DNA of 64,000 nucleotides from Geodermatophilus obscurus DSM 43160 (lineage in GTDB: Bacteria > Actinomycetota > Actinomycetes > Mycobacteriales > Geodermatophilaceae): the NCBI RefSeq assembly GCF_000025345.1, contig NC_013757.1:2046001-2110000 (forward strand), given 5' to 3'. Both the position numbers and the translations under genes were made by a program. Of the stretch, positions 43,722 to 53,187 are shown one piece after another. The notes under the pieces were generated by a model that was not told the DNA's origin, did not search any database, and worked only from the letters and a program-made list of their open reading frames with translations. Position 1 is the stretch's first letter, and each line of letters begins with the position of its first letter.

Positions 43722-44663
43722 ATGCTGGAACTGCAGAACCTGACCAAGCGCTACGGGGACGTCGTCGCCGTCGACGACCTCACCTTCGACGTCCGTCCCG
43801 GTGTCGTCACCGGGTTCCTCGGGCCGAACGGGGCGGGCAAGTCCACCACCATGCGGATGATCCTCGGCCTGGACCGGCCGACCTCCGGATCGGTCACCGT
43901 CAACGGGCGGGACTACCGGACGTCGACGGCGCCGCTGCACGAGATCGGCGCCCTGCTCGACGGCAAGGCGGTGGACAAGGGGCGCTCGGCCCGCAACCAC
44001 CTGCTGGCCCTGGGGGCCACGGTGGGTGTCGGAGCCCGCCGCGTGGACGAGCTGCTGGACGCGGTCGGTCTGGCCGAGGTCGCGCGCAAGCCGGCGGGTT
44101 CCTTCTCCCTGGGCATGGGGCAGCGGCTGGGCATCGCCTCGGCGCTGCTGGCCGACCCGTCCATCGTGATGCTCGACGAGCCGGTGAACGGGCTGGACCC
44201 CGACGGCATCCTGTGGGTGCGCAGCTTCCTGCGGTCCTTGGCCGAGGAGGGGCGAACGGTGTTCCTGTCCTCGCACCTGATGAGCGAGATGGAGCTGACC
44301 GCCGACCACCTGATCGTCGTCGGCCGGGGCCGGCTGATCCGGGACGTGTCGATGGCGGAGTTCATCGCCTCGGCGTGGAGCGACAAGGTCAGGGTCGTCT
44401 CGCCGGACGCCACGGCACTGGCCGGCCTGCTGGCCGCGCCCGGGGTCACCGTGACGTCGTCCTCGCCGACGGAGCTGGAGATCGAGGGCGTGCCCGCCTC
44501 GGAGATCGGTGACCTCGCCGCGCGCCACGGTCTGCCGCTCCACGAGCTCGTCCCGCTGCACCCCTCCCTAGAGGAGGCCTTCATGGAACTCACGAAGGAG
44601 TCCGTGCAGTACCACGGCCGCACCGACGGCGCGCTCCCCACCACCGCGGCGGCAGCCCGGTGA
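43722..44663 (+). CDS. ABC-2 exporter ATP-binding protein
   Basis: 313 aa, intact. Walker A GPNGAGKSTTMRMILGLD, signature FSLGMGQRLGIASALL, Walker B SIVMLDEPVNGLDPDG, H-loop VFLSSHLMSEME, and a C-terminal extension. The start ATG 43722 has GGGGAG upstream; the frame is open to 43689 but crosses the operator. Its stop overlaps the permease GTG. It is a paralogue of the frameshifted ATPase at 18443. Exporters of this group move antibiotics, peptides or lipids; the substrate is unknown. Confidence 0.92.
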   Translation: MLELQNLTKRYGDVVAVDDLTFDVRPGVVTGFLGPNGAGKSTTMRMILGLDRPTSGSVTVNGRDYRTSTAPLHEIGALLDGKAVDKGRSARNHLLALGATVGVGARRVDELLDAVGLAEVARKPAGSFSLGMGQRLGIASALLADPSIVMLDEPVNGLDPDGILWVRSFLRSLAEEGRTVFLSSHLMSEMELTADHLIVVGRGRLIRDVSMAEFIASAWSDKVRVVSPDATALAGLLAAPGVTVTSSSPTELEIEGVPASEIGDLAARHGLPLHELVPLHPSLEEAFMELTKESVQYHGRTDGALPTTAAAAR

Positions 44664-45592
44664 CCGCCACGCTGCCCGACGGCACCCCTCCCACCACGAC
44701 CCGCGAGAAGGCGGACCCCACGATGACCACCTCCACCTCACCGGACACGACCACCGCTCACACCGCGTCCTCGGCCCACCGGCACCGCGCGACCACGGCG
44801 CCCGCGTACCGGATCACCCTGGCGCGCGTCATCCGCGCCGAGTGGATCAAGCTGCGCACCCTGCGCTCGACCTGGGCCATGCTGACCGCGGTGCTGCTGA
44901 CCATCGTCGGGATCGGCGCCATCGCCGCCGCGAGCGCGACCGGCGCCGTCGAGGGCCCGCGCGACGGCGGCGGACCGGGCGGCGGCGATCCGCTCTCCAC
45001 CGTGCTCAGCGGCTCGATGCTCGCCGTCGTCCTCGTCGGCGTCCTCGGTGTCCTGTTCGGCGCCCGGGAGTACTCCTCCGGCCTCATCCGCAGCTATCTC
45101 GCCGCGGTACCCGCGCGCCTGCCCGTGCTCGGGGCCAAGGTGGTCGCCTTTCTGCTGGCCGTCGTCCCGGTCGTCCTCGCGGGCGTCTTCGTGGCCTTCG
45201 CGGTGGGCATGGCCGTGCTCGACGCGGGCGGCGTCGCCACCGTCTCGTGGAGCGATCCGGGGACCGCGCGGGTCGTGCTGGGCACGGCCGGCTACGTCGT
45301 GGGCATGGGCCTGATCGGCCTGGCTCTCGGCGTGCTCCTGCGGAGCACCGCAGGAGCCATCAGTGCCCTGCTCGCCGGAATCCTGGTCTTGCCGACGCTC
45401 GCCGGCGCACTCCTGCCCGAGGCCTGGGACGGGTTGCTGAAGTATCTGCCGTCCAACGCCGCGTCGGCGTTCACGTCCACCGTTCCGACCGAGTCGCTGC
45501 TCGGCGCCGGCACGGGGGTACTGGTCTTCGCCGGCTGGATCGTCGTGGCCGTCGCCGGGGCCGCCGTCGCCTTGTCGCGCCGCGACGCCTGA
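44660..45592 (+). CDS. ABC-2 exporter permease
   Basis: 310 aa. A long polar Thr/Ser-rich N-terminus precedes RVIRAEWIKLRTLRSTWAML and six membrane helices, including SGSMLAVVLVGVLGVLFGAR and LGVLLRSTAGAISALLAGIL, ending VALSRRDA. GTG 44660 overlaps the ATPase stop; the internal ATG 44723 is an alternative start that would remove the polar leader. With the ATPase it forms an exporter. The paralogous permease at 20373 is frameshifted. Confidence 0.9.
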   Translation: MTATLPDGTPPTTTREKADPTMTTSTSPDTTTAHTASSAHRHRATTAPAYRITLARVIRAEWIKLRTLRSTWAMLTAVLLTIVGIGAIAAASATGAVEGPRDGGGPGGGDPLSTVLSGSMLAVVLVGVLGVLFGAREYSSGLIRSYLAAVPARLPVLGAKVVAFLLAVVPVVLAGVFVAFAVGMAVLDAGGVATVSWSDPGTARVVLGTAGYVVGMGLIGLALGVLLRSTAGAISALLAGILVLPTLAGALLPEAWDGLLKYLPSNAASAFTSTVPTESLLGAGTGVLVFAGWIVVAVAGAAVALSRRDA

Positions 45593-45600
45593 CCCGTTCC

Positions 45601-45640
45601 CGGTCGGTGTCGCTCCGTCATCACCGGGCGACACCGACCG
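45601..45640 (+). terminator. Hairpin after the ABC exporter genes
   Basis: CGGTCGGTGTCGC (45601-45613) pairs with 45628-45640 across a 14-base loop, starting 8 bases after the permease stop. Confidence 0.65.
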
Positions 45641-45687
45641 GTCGTCATCGAGCCCACCATCAGGAATTTCCGGAGATCTCTCCGGGC

Positions 45688-45736
45688 GCTTGACGCGGCA
45701 AGCTTCGGTCGGCTACCTTCACTTGCACGGGCAAGT
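45688..45736 (+). promoter_or_regulatory. Promoter with two MarR-type operators upstream of a DUF6069 gene
   Basis: Operators GCTTG-N6-CAAGC (45688-45703) and ACTTG-N6-CAAGT (45721-45736) start 33 bases apart. -35 TTGACG 45690-45695, 18-base spacer, -10 TACCTT 45714-45719. The geometry is identical to 32212 and 34971. The coding start is 156 bases further on, so the leader is long. Confidence 0.72.
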
Positions 45737-45892
45737 AATCGCCTGCGTCACCAAGGCGATGGCTGGGGTCGCTGGCGCACTCGGACGCCTGACGACTGAC
45801 CGGGTCCCGACGCAGTTCCCGCCCGTCCCGTGATCACCGGGGCGACACCGGCCGCCCGCCACCTGATCCACCACCCGACCTGGAGAACTGCC

Positions 45893-46327
45893 ATGACCAC
45901 CACCTCGGCCCGGGACACCCGCGCGGTGTCCTGGAAGTCCACCGCCGTCGCCGCCGCCATCGGCGCCGTCGGGGGGCTCGTCATCAACAGCCTGATAGCC
46001 CTGCTCGCGAAGGCTCTCTTCGACATCCCGGACGAGTTCCAGCCGCTCACCCTGCCGGTGTACGGGTTCCTGACCGTCGTCGGCGCGATCGTCGGCGCCA
46101 TCGCCTGGCACCTCGTCGTCTCGCGCAGCCGCAACGCCTCGCGGGTGCTGCGTGTGCTCGTTCCCACGGTGCTCGTGCTCTCGCTGATCCCGGACGTCAT
46201 GCTGCTCGTCAACGAGTCGCAGCCCGGGACCACGACTGCCGGCGTGGTTGCGCTGATGCTCATGCACGTCGGTGTCGCCGCGGCGGCCGTGCCGGCCTTC
46301 CGCCGGTTCATCCCGCCCCAGTCCTGA
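45893..46327 (+). CDS. DUF6069-family membrane protein
   Basis: 144 aa with four helices: STAVAAAIGAVGGLVINSLI, FQPLTLPVYGFLTVVGAIVG, LRVLVPTVLVLSLIPDVMLL and LMLMHVGVAAAAVPAFRRFI. It is a clear paralogue of the gene at 32822, and both follow dual MarR-type operators. The start is ATG 45893; an in-frame upstream start would lack an RBS. Function unknown. Confidence 0.8.
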   Translation: MTTTSARDTRAVSWKSTAVAAAIGAVGGLVINSLIALLAKALFDIPDEFQPLTLPVYGFLTVVGAIVGAIAWHLVVSRSRNASRVLRVLVPTVLVLSLIPDVMLLVNESQPGTTTAGVVALMLMHVGVAAAAVPAFRRFIPPQS

Positions 46328-46390
46328 CGCACTCCAGCCCAGCGCTCGTCCGCTCAGCCTGGGCTGACCGGCGCCCCGGTCACGCACCGC

Positions 46391-47371
46391 GTGGGGCCGG
46401 GGCGCCCGTCGTCCCCTGACGCGGCCGTGCCCCTCCGGCGGTGGGTGCGAGGCTCGGCGCCCTACACCGAGCGCGACCGCGAGCTGGTGAGCGCGCTGAT
46501 GACCCGCGCCGGCCTGGTGGTCGAGGCCGCGCGGGCATCGTTCCTCGACCGCACGGTGTCCGAGACGATGCAGCGGGCGCTGCTGCCCACGCTGCTGCCG
46601 CAGCCCGACCACCTGCAGCTGGCCTCCCGCTACCAGCTGGCCGAGAACACGCAGCTGGTCGGCGGGGACTGGTACGACGCCTACCTCGACGCCACCGGCA
46701 CCACCAGCCTGGTCGTCGGCGACGTGGCCGGCCACGACATCGCAGCGGCGGTCACGATGGGCCAGCTGCGCACCGAGCTGCGCATGGCCGGCCTCGACGG
46801 GACCGCCGGCCCGGCGAGAGTGCTCACCACCGTCGACGTCGCCTGCGACACCTTCGGCCAGCACGTGTTCGCCACCGCCCTGGTCGCCCGCGTGGAACGC
46901 TTCCCCCCGGACCGGCCCGCGCGGGACCGCGCCCTGACCTGGAGTTCGGCCGGGCACCCCCCACCGGTGCTGCTGCACGCCGACGGCACCGTCGCCGTCC
47001 TCACCGACCGGGTCGGGCTCCCGCTCGGCGTCGATCCCTCCCGGCCCCGTCCCGAGCACCGCCACGTGCTGCCGGTGAACTCCACCCTGCTGCTCTACAC
47101 CGACGGGCTCCTCGAGCAGCTCGACGTCCCGGTCGCCGCCACCGGGCGGCCCGGCGGCTCCGGCACGCGCGACCTGGACACGGGCCTGGCGCGCCTGACC
47201 GACCTGCTGGCCGGCAGCGCCGGCCTCGACCTCGAGGACCTCTGCGACCTGGTCATGACCACGCTGCTCCCACCGGCGGGAGCCGCCGACGACGTCGCCC
47301 TGCTCGCCATCCGCCCGTACGCCGAGGACCAGCCGCGCCCGCCGCAGGCCGGCCCCAACGTCGTGCCTTGA
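46391..47371 (+). CDS. SpoIIE-type PP2C serine phosphatase, probably N-terminally truncated
   Basis: 326 aa from GTG 46391. Residues ~20-55 (YTERDRELVSALMTRAGLVV) are only the last helix of a GAF/PAS-type sensor. The SpoIIE domain follows in full: QRALLPTLLPQPDHLQLASR, GGDWYDAY (metal Asp), VVGDVAGHD and LLLYTDGLLEQ. Relatives regulate anti-sigma/anti-anti-sigma switches and usually have complete N-terminal sensor domains. Here the gene begins abruptly after non-coding sequence, suggesting loss of the 5' part. It lies just outside the left tRNA-Lys repeat. Confidence 0.78.
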   Translation: MGPGRPSSPDAAVPLRRWVRGSAPYTERDRELVSALMTRAGLVVEAARASFLDRTVSETMQRALLPTLLPQPDHLQLASRYQLAENTQLVGGDWYDAYLDATGTTSLVVGDVAGHDIAAAVTMGQLRTELRMAGLDGTAGPARVLTTVDVACDTFGQHVFATALVARVERFPPDRPARDRALTWSSAGHPPPVLLHADGTVAVLTDRVGLPLGVDPSRPRPEHRHVLPVNSTLLLYTDGLLEQLDVPVAATGRPGGSGTRDLDTGLARLTDLLAGSAGLDLEDLCDLVMTTLLPPAGAADDVALLAIRPYAEDQPRPPQAGPNVVP

Positions 47372-47542
47372 CCACCACGCGTCCCCCGGCTACAGCGACA
47401 GGTGAGGGTGATGCTGTGTGCCAGCGTGTGTGCCACCGCGGGGCGTTCACAGGTGTCCGCAGCCATACGCGGATGACCGCATCAACCGTCGGACCTGGGT
47501 ATCCGTACGACGGCGCACGTCCACGAACCCCACCCCGGGGAA

Positions 47543-47586
47543 CTTTAATCCGCGGGTTGTGGGTTCGATTCCCCACGGGGCCCACC
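47543..47586 (+). other. attL: tRNA-Lys(TTT) 3'-end fragment
   Basis: The sequence matches the tRNA 3' part from the anticodon loop (CTTTAATCCGC) through the T arm (GTGGGTTCGATT) to the acceptor end GGGGCCCACC. It repeats almost exactly at 63684-63727. One T is missing in the anticodon loop and one T is extra in the T loop compared with the right copy. No 5' half of a tRNA lies upstream, so this is a fragment, not a working tRNA. Confidence 0.8.
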
Positions 47587-48739
47587 GCCTTGACCAGCGC
47601 ATTTACCGTTCGGCGGAGTATCGGCTGGCGGTCGCGCCCACACGGCGCCCACACGCGCCTCCGCGGCTGCCCGCGCGGCAGCGTCCATCCGGTCGGCCAG
47701 CGCGGCGAGGTCGTCGTCGACGAGGCCGGAGTAGACGTCCAGGGTCATGGCCGCCGAGGCGTGGCCGAGCATGCGCTGGACGGCCTTGACTGTGGCGCCG
47801 CTTGAGACGGCGAGCGACGCGGCGGTGTGGCGTAGGTCGTGCGGAGTGACGTCGCTCAGGCCGGCCGCTCGTACCGCCGGATCGAAGACGACGCGACGCC
47901 AGTTGCGGAGGCGAAGCACCGTGCCGCTGGCCGTGGTCACCAACAGGTCGTCGCCCTGCTTGCCCTCGCAGCGGCGGGCCAGCGGCTCGGCGAGGGTTGC
48001 GGGCAGGGGCACGGTCCGCTGCTGATGGGTCTTGGGCGTACCGAACTCGAGCCGCCCGCCGACCTCGGTGACGGCCTCGGCGATGGTGAGCCGGCGCCGG
48101 AGGAAGTCGACGCGACGGACGCGCAGGGCGGCCATCTCACCGAAGCGCAGTCCGGTGTACGCCAGCAGCCGGATGACGTCACCCTCGGCGCCTGCTGCGT
48201 CCGCGAGCCGCTCAACCTCGTCGTGGGTGAGGAACCTCGGCTCGCTCCGGATCACGCGAGGCAGTGGCACTCGCTCGGCCGGGTTGCGCGGGATGCGCCC
48301 GTCGCGGACGGCGAGGCCGAGCAACAGCGAGAACACCCGGTGGGCCTGACGTACGGTGCCCGCGGCGGACCCCTGGCCCAGCAACTTGGCGACCCAGACG
48401 GCGACATCGGCGTGCGTGACATCGGCGAGCTGGTGCTTCCCCCAGGTCGGCAGCACGTGGGTCCGCAGCAGGTTGCCGTAGCGGTAGAGCGTGCTCGGCT
48501 TCACACCGGTCTGCGAGGCCAGCCACCGATCGGCCCAGTCGGCGACGGTGACCCGGCCGCGCGCCGGCGCCGTCCATGTCTGCGTGACGAGGGCCGAGGT
48601 GGCCTCGTCGAGCCAGCGCTGGGCGTCGACCTTTCCGCACGAAGCGCCGCTCGTGCTGACGACCGCCAGGGTCTCGATACCGGGCGCGATAGCGGGCGGA
48701 ACCGTCGCTGAGCGTGATGCGGGTGATGGAGCCGGCCAT
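47545..48739 (-). CDS. Tyrosine site-specific integrase, one frameshift near the N-terminus
   Basis: About 397 aa. It begins MAGSITRITLSDGSARYRAR at 48739. An extra base in the run at 48631-48636 shifts the frame, then VDAQRWLDEATSALV continues. The core-binding domain (VTVADWADRWLASQTGVKPS) precedes the catalytic domain with Arg (YTGLRFGEMAALR), His-x-x-Arg (TPHDLRHTAAS), His and the Tyr nucleophile (LGHASAAMTLDVYSG). The reading frame ends inside the att repeat. Integrases of this kind insert at tRNA 3' ends. Confidence 0.88.
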
Positions 48740-48883
48740 GTCGATGACCTCCGTGGCGGTGGCAAGCGATGCGAGCGTGCCCGATGTGTCCGACAGCTGA
48801 CTGCCGTCGCACGTGGAGGCGCACTCCCCAGGCCGTTCGGCTGCCTCGGGTCGGGGGAGTGACGGGTGAGCGATCCGGGGGCG

Positions 48884-49117
48884 TCATGGCGCCGGAGGTG
48901 TGCGGTGGTCGCGACGGGCGTCGATCCAGGCGTGGAGGTCGTCGCGGCGGTAGAGGACGCGGCGGCCGAGGCGGAAGCTGGTCGGGCCGGTGCCCAGGTG
49001 CCGCCAGTAGCGGAGCGTCGCGACGGGGGCCCGCAGCAGTTCGGCGGCTTCGGTGATAGAGAGCAGCGCAGGTGCGGGGTCGGCGGTGTGATCGCGGCCG
49101 GGTGTCTCGTTGGGCAT
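48884..49117 (-). CDS. Excisionase-like HTH protein (Xis/AlpA type)
   Basis: 77 aa from ATG 49117. A winged-helix MerR/Xis fold: LLSITEAAELLRAPVATLRY, then HLGTGPTSFRLGRRVLYRRD and DLHAWIDARR. It lies 144 bases upstream of the integrase on the same strand, the standard integrase-excisionase order. It should direct the integrase toward excision of the element. Confidence 0.88.
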   Translation of the reverse strand: MPNETPGRDHTADPAPALLSITEAAELLRAPVATLRYWRHLGTGPTSFRLGRRVLYRRDDLHAWIDARRDHRTPPAP

Positions 49118-49269
49118 GGCTGGCTCCGGATCGGAACGGGTGTGGTCGGGCGTGCACGTGCAGAAGGCGCCACTTCGCGGCCATCGGTGACAGCCCACAG
49201 CCAACTTCTCCGGTTCTCCTCCAGTCCCGCTCCCCCGCCCGGCGGCAGGGGAGCAGGGCAAGCCCGACA

Positions 49270-52200
49270 TCATCGCCCGATGCCGTGATCAGCACCGGGT
49301 GAAGACGTCCGGTGAGGGACCGGCTCCGGTGGTCGCAGGCTGCCGGTCGGTCCCGGCGAGGACGCCGCTGCGGCTGCCGCTCGGCGGGCGGCCCGTTCGG
49401 CGTCGCGACGGACGCGCCAGACCGCACGCTCCCGAACCAACAAGTCGGCCGGCTGGGCCAGGATGGCCGGCTCGGCGCTCAGTTGCCCGACGCGCGCCTG
49501 CGCGGCGCTCAACTCATCCTTCGTGGTGGCGATGTCGCGCCCGGCGTCGGCTAGCCGCTGCTCAGGATCGGGGGTCCAGGCCAGGGCTCCGAAGCGGGTG
49601 AGCCGCTCGCCGTGCTGGCGGCGAGCCTCGGCCAGCACCTGCCAGGCCTGCTCGCGGGCGTGCCGGGCAGCGTCGGCGGCCGCGCGCAGCGCAGCGTGCT
49701 CGGGATGGGCGCGTTCGGCGGTGCGGTGAGCGGAGGCGTCCAGCGCGGACCACAACGCGGGTTGGTCGTGGATCCGGCCGGCGACCCGGGCCAGCGCGCC
49801 CGGGTCGGTGGGCAGCTGCGGGAGGTGGGAGCGCCAGCGGTCGGCCCAGTCGGCGAGCTGCTCGCCGGCCCGGACGACGGCGCCCCGCCGGAGCCCGAGC
49901 CGGCCGGGCCCGTCGAGCACCACTCGCGCCGCCGCCTGGACGGCGGCACGCTCGCCGTCCAGGCGGCGGCAGGACGTCACGTAGTCGGTCGGCCTCGGCA
50001 GCGACGGACGCGTCGCTGGCCTCGACTCGATGCGTGGCTTGGTCCGCGGCCCAAGCTGCCTGCCGGTGGGTGCCGGTGAGACCGGCCAGCTGCTCGACCG
50101 AGTGCGGCTGGAGCGTGATCAGTTCTCGCAGCTCCTTGCGCATCGGCTCGAGCAAGGAAAGCCGGTCCCGGCAGCGCTGCTCGGCCGTCCACGCCGCGTG
50201 CAACTCGGCAAGGACGGCGTCCAGCGAGCGGGGTGGGACGTAGCGGGCGGCCTCGGTGGCGGCCAGTTCGGCAGAGTGGGCGGGGCCGAGGTCGGCGCGG
50301 TCGCGGTCGAACACCGTGATCCACTGCTTCCGGGCCTCGTCGAGATCATCGGCGACGAGGTGCGCGACGTTGGCCGTGCGGCCGCGGGTCATCCCGACGT
50401 GGGCGGCCGCCGCACCGGTGTGCTCACCGACGACCACGTGGGCGGCGGCGACGGTATCGCCCTGCACGCCGTGCGCGGTCGAGGCGTAGGCCAGCTCGAC
50501 ATGGGAGACGACGTAGTCCGCAGGCAGTACTCGCTCCCCTGACCCGGCAGGGGTGACGCCGGTCGGGGTGACGTTGGAAGCATCAGCGCGCGCTGGGGTG
50601 ACGGCGAGGTTCCCGTGCGGGCTGACCGCGGTGACGGTCCAGAGGTCGCGGTTGGCCACCCCCAATGCCCGGTCGTTGCGGCGCGTGGCGATGCGGTCGC
50701 CGGCACTGATCCGCTGCCCGGCCCGGGTGGCGACCGCCTGGCCGTCGTCGACCCGTCCCTCGGCGACCAGCCGGTCCCGGATGGCGGCGTTGAGCTCGGC
50801 GGCCTGCTCGCGGGTATCCACCACCACGGCGACCGCCTCCTCATGCACACAGGAGGCGGCGAGTGCGGCCAGCGTCTCGAGCCGGGCGGCGGTGTCCGGG
50901 TGGAGGCGGACCTGGCCGCGGGCGTGCAGCGCGTCGAACACCGCCCCCGCGTCCTGGCCGCGGCGCATGGCCAGGGTCAGCTCGGCGTAGTCGGTGTCGG
51001 GGATCGTGCGTCCGGCATCGTCCCTGTGTATGAACCTGTGCACCGTGTCGAGGGTCGGGCGGGCGGCCGGGTCGGCGGCGCGGACGGTGAGGTCGAGGAC
51101 GCCGCCGCGGCCGACCGCCGCGAGCTGGTGGCGGTCACCGAGCAGCGCGACGCGGACCTCGTACTCGTCAGCGATGGTGAGCAGGGCGCGGGCGGTGTCC
51201 TGGTCGAGCATGCCCGCTTCATCAACCACGAGGAGATCCCCGGGGAGCAGCCGCGCTTCCTCGGCCGGCCCGGCGTAGACGGCGCCGGTGGCCGGGTCGG
51301 CCTGCCCGGCGACCAGCCGGGTCCAGGCGCCGTCGTCGTTCCAGCGCCAGCCGTGCTGGAAGGCCAGCCAGGCCGCCGACCCGGCCGCGGTGCCGACCTC
51401 GGCGGAGGCGACCCGGGCCGCCTTGAGCGTCGGGGTGACCACCAGCAGCCCGCGCCCCTGCCGAGCAAGAAGGCGGCGGGCGGCGGCCAGGGTGGTGGTC
51501 TTGCCGGCGCCGGCCGCGCCCTCCACCACGACCAGCGGCCGGCTCCCGGCGAGCGCCTCGGCGGTGGCGGCCTGCCCACCATCCAGCCGCTCCAGGCCGG
51601 CCACTAGGGCCGGTCCGACGGCGACATCTCGACCGTGGTGGGTACTGCGGGCGGCGAGCCGGGCGACCAGGTCGGCCTCGACCTCGAGCACCGCCGGCGA
51701 GGTCCAGGCCCGGACGTGCTCGGGCACCCCCTCACGCTGCAGAAGCGGGACACATTCTCCTAGGGCACGGGCGGTGAGTTCCTCGGCCAGCTCGACACGT
51801 ACCGCAGTGTCGACCACGATGCCCTGACCGGCGATGAGCCGCTCGGCCTCGCCACGGATGTCGGCGGGGTTCCAGGCCGAGCGACCGGCGGCCAACCGGG
51901 TGAGGATCTGGGCGACGGCGCGGTCGCGGTCCAGCGCGCCGACCGGGGTCGGTGGGAGATCGACCGGCCGGTCCGGGTCGCGGAAGCCGAGGGCGGCTAG
52001 TTCGGCTCGCCAACGCGAGATCAGGTCGGTGCCCGAGCGCGGCGTGACCTTGTCCGGGCGGCCGTCAGCCCACGCCCGGGTGTCCCACGCCCGCCGCAGA
52101 GCCGGGCCTGGCTGCTCGCCGGGGTGCGCCTTGGTCCACTGGCGTTCGTAGCGATCCAGATTTCGCCCGATCTGCGCCGCCCGGGCGCTGAACGGTCCGA

Positions 52201-52900
52201 TGTACTCGGCAAGCTCCAGTATTTCTCCAGTCGCGTCGAGCGTGTAGCCGTGGGCGGCCAGCACGGCCCGGAATTGTGGGTCACAGGCGACCGCGGCGTG
52301 CCCGATTCCGTTGATGGCAGTCAGGAAGTCCCGCACGCCGCCGGTGTGCAGTCCGCGCCACTTCCCGGCGGCGAACACCCGGGCGCCGATCTGCAGGTGC
52401 AGATGCCGGTGCGGATCCCCAGCCCGGGAGGTGTGGTGCCGCACCGTCACCGCCTCCAGCACCTCGATGGGCACCTGCACCTGCCCGCCGCGCGGACCCA
52501 CCCGGGTGGTCGCGTGCCCGGCGAGCCAGCCGACGATCTCGGCGGCGGCGCGGTCCTGCGCCGCGTCGTAGGCCGCGGCGATGTCCGGGTGCACCGCGGC
52601 TGCCAGTGACCAGGACTTCGGGCCGTTCACCACGACCTCGACGAACCGCACCGCACGGTCATCGGTGCGCAGCCGCCCCCGCGGTGTGCCGGTGTAGGGA
52701 TCCCGGCCGGCCACCCACGCCTCGTAGGTCTCCCCGATCAGCGCCGCACATTCCTGCACCCGCCCGTCGCGGGCGGTGAAGCGGCGGGCCAGACCGGTGC
52801 CCTCGGCCAGGTAGTAGTCATCGGCCCGGCCGCGGTCGGCCTCCAGGTACTGCCGAGCGGCGGCCGGCGGACCGGCGTAGACCTTCATTCCGCCGTGCAT
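49270..52900 (-). CDS. MobF-family relaxase-helicase (TraA/TrwC-like), one frameshift near the C-terminus
   Basis: About 1210 aa. N-terminal relaxase domain: early Tyr pair (DDYYLAEG), VVNGPKSWSLAAAVHPD and the metal-binding histidines in RHHTSRAGDPHRHLHLQI. The helicase domain has Walker A (VEGAAGAGKTTTLAA, about 480), Walker B (LLVVDEAGMLDQ), GDRHQLAAVGRGG and the C-terminal UvrD-like STAHGVQGDTV. The C-terminal coiled region shifts frame near 49985 and continues to the stop at 49270. Relaxases nick oriT and lead transfer of single-stranded DNA. The start is uncertain (TTG 52906, ATG 52900 or 52888). Confidence 0.88.
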
Positions 52901-52906
52901 TGTCAA

Positions 52907-53187
52907 CGCCGTCCAACAATGGTCAACACGTCACCCCTAGAGACGGCGATGGGCCCCGCGAAGCGGGGCCCGAACTACCGATATGGGTAGCATGCGTGCC
53001 GCAATCGAGTAAATACTTGGGCGATAAGGGTAGGCGCTGGCTGTTACGTAGTATTCGAGGGGCCGTGGACGAGTTACTGACTGACGATGAAAACTATTGG
53101 TAACTCTTGGCCGACTTGGCGGCGGGCGGGTTGGGGACAGCGCGCAAACCAGCACTCACCAGGAGCGGGGGCGCTGGCCCTGTCGCC
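52907..53187. other. AT-richer intergenic region with hairpin; candidate oriT
   Basis: A perfect stem GGGCCCCGC/GCGGGGCCC (52951-52971, loop GAA) is followed by noticeably AT-richer DNA (about 52975-53100), the least GC-rich part of the element. It lies directly upstream of the relaxase, where MobF-type oriT sites are usual. A small ORF (52996-53103, 35 aa ending DELLTDDENYW) has no RBS and is doubtful. Confidence 0.4.

Noticed and set aside
49930-52600. Long ORFs on the plus strand opposite the relaxase, and similar mirror ORFs elsewhere
   Set aside because: They mirror the high-GC codon pattern of the true gene, with low-complexity Arg/Pro/Ala-rich products and no domains.
52996-53103. Small 35-aa gene upstream of the relaxase
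   Set aside because: No RBS and an arbitrary GTG start; kept only as a note in the intergenic region.
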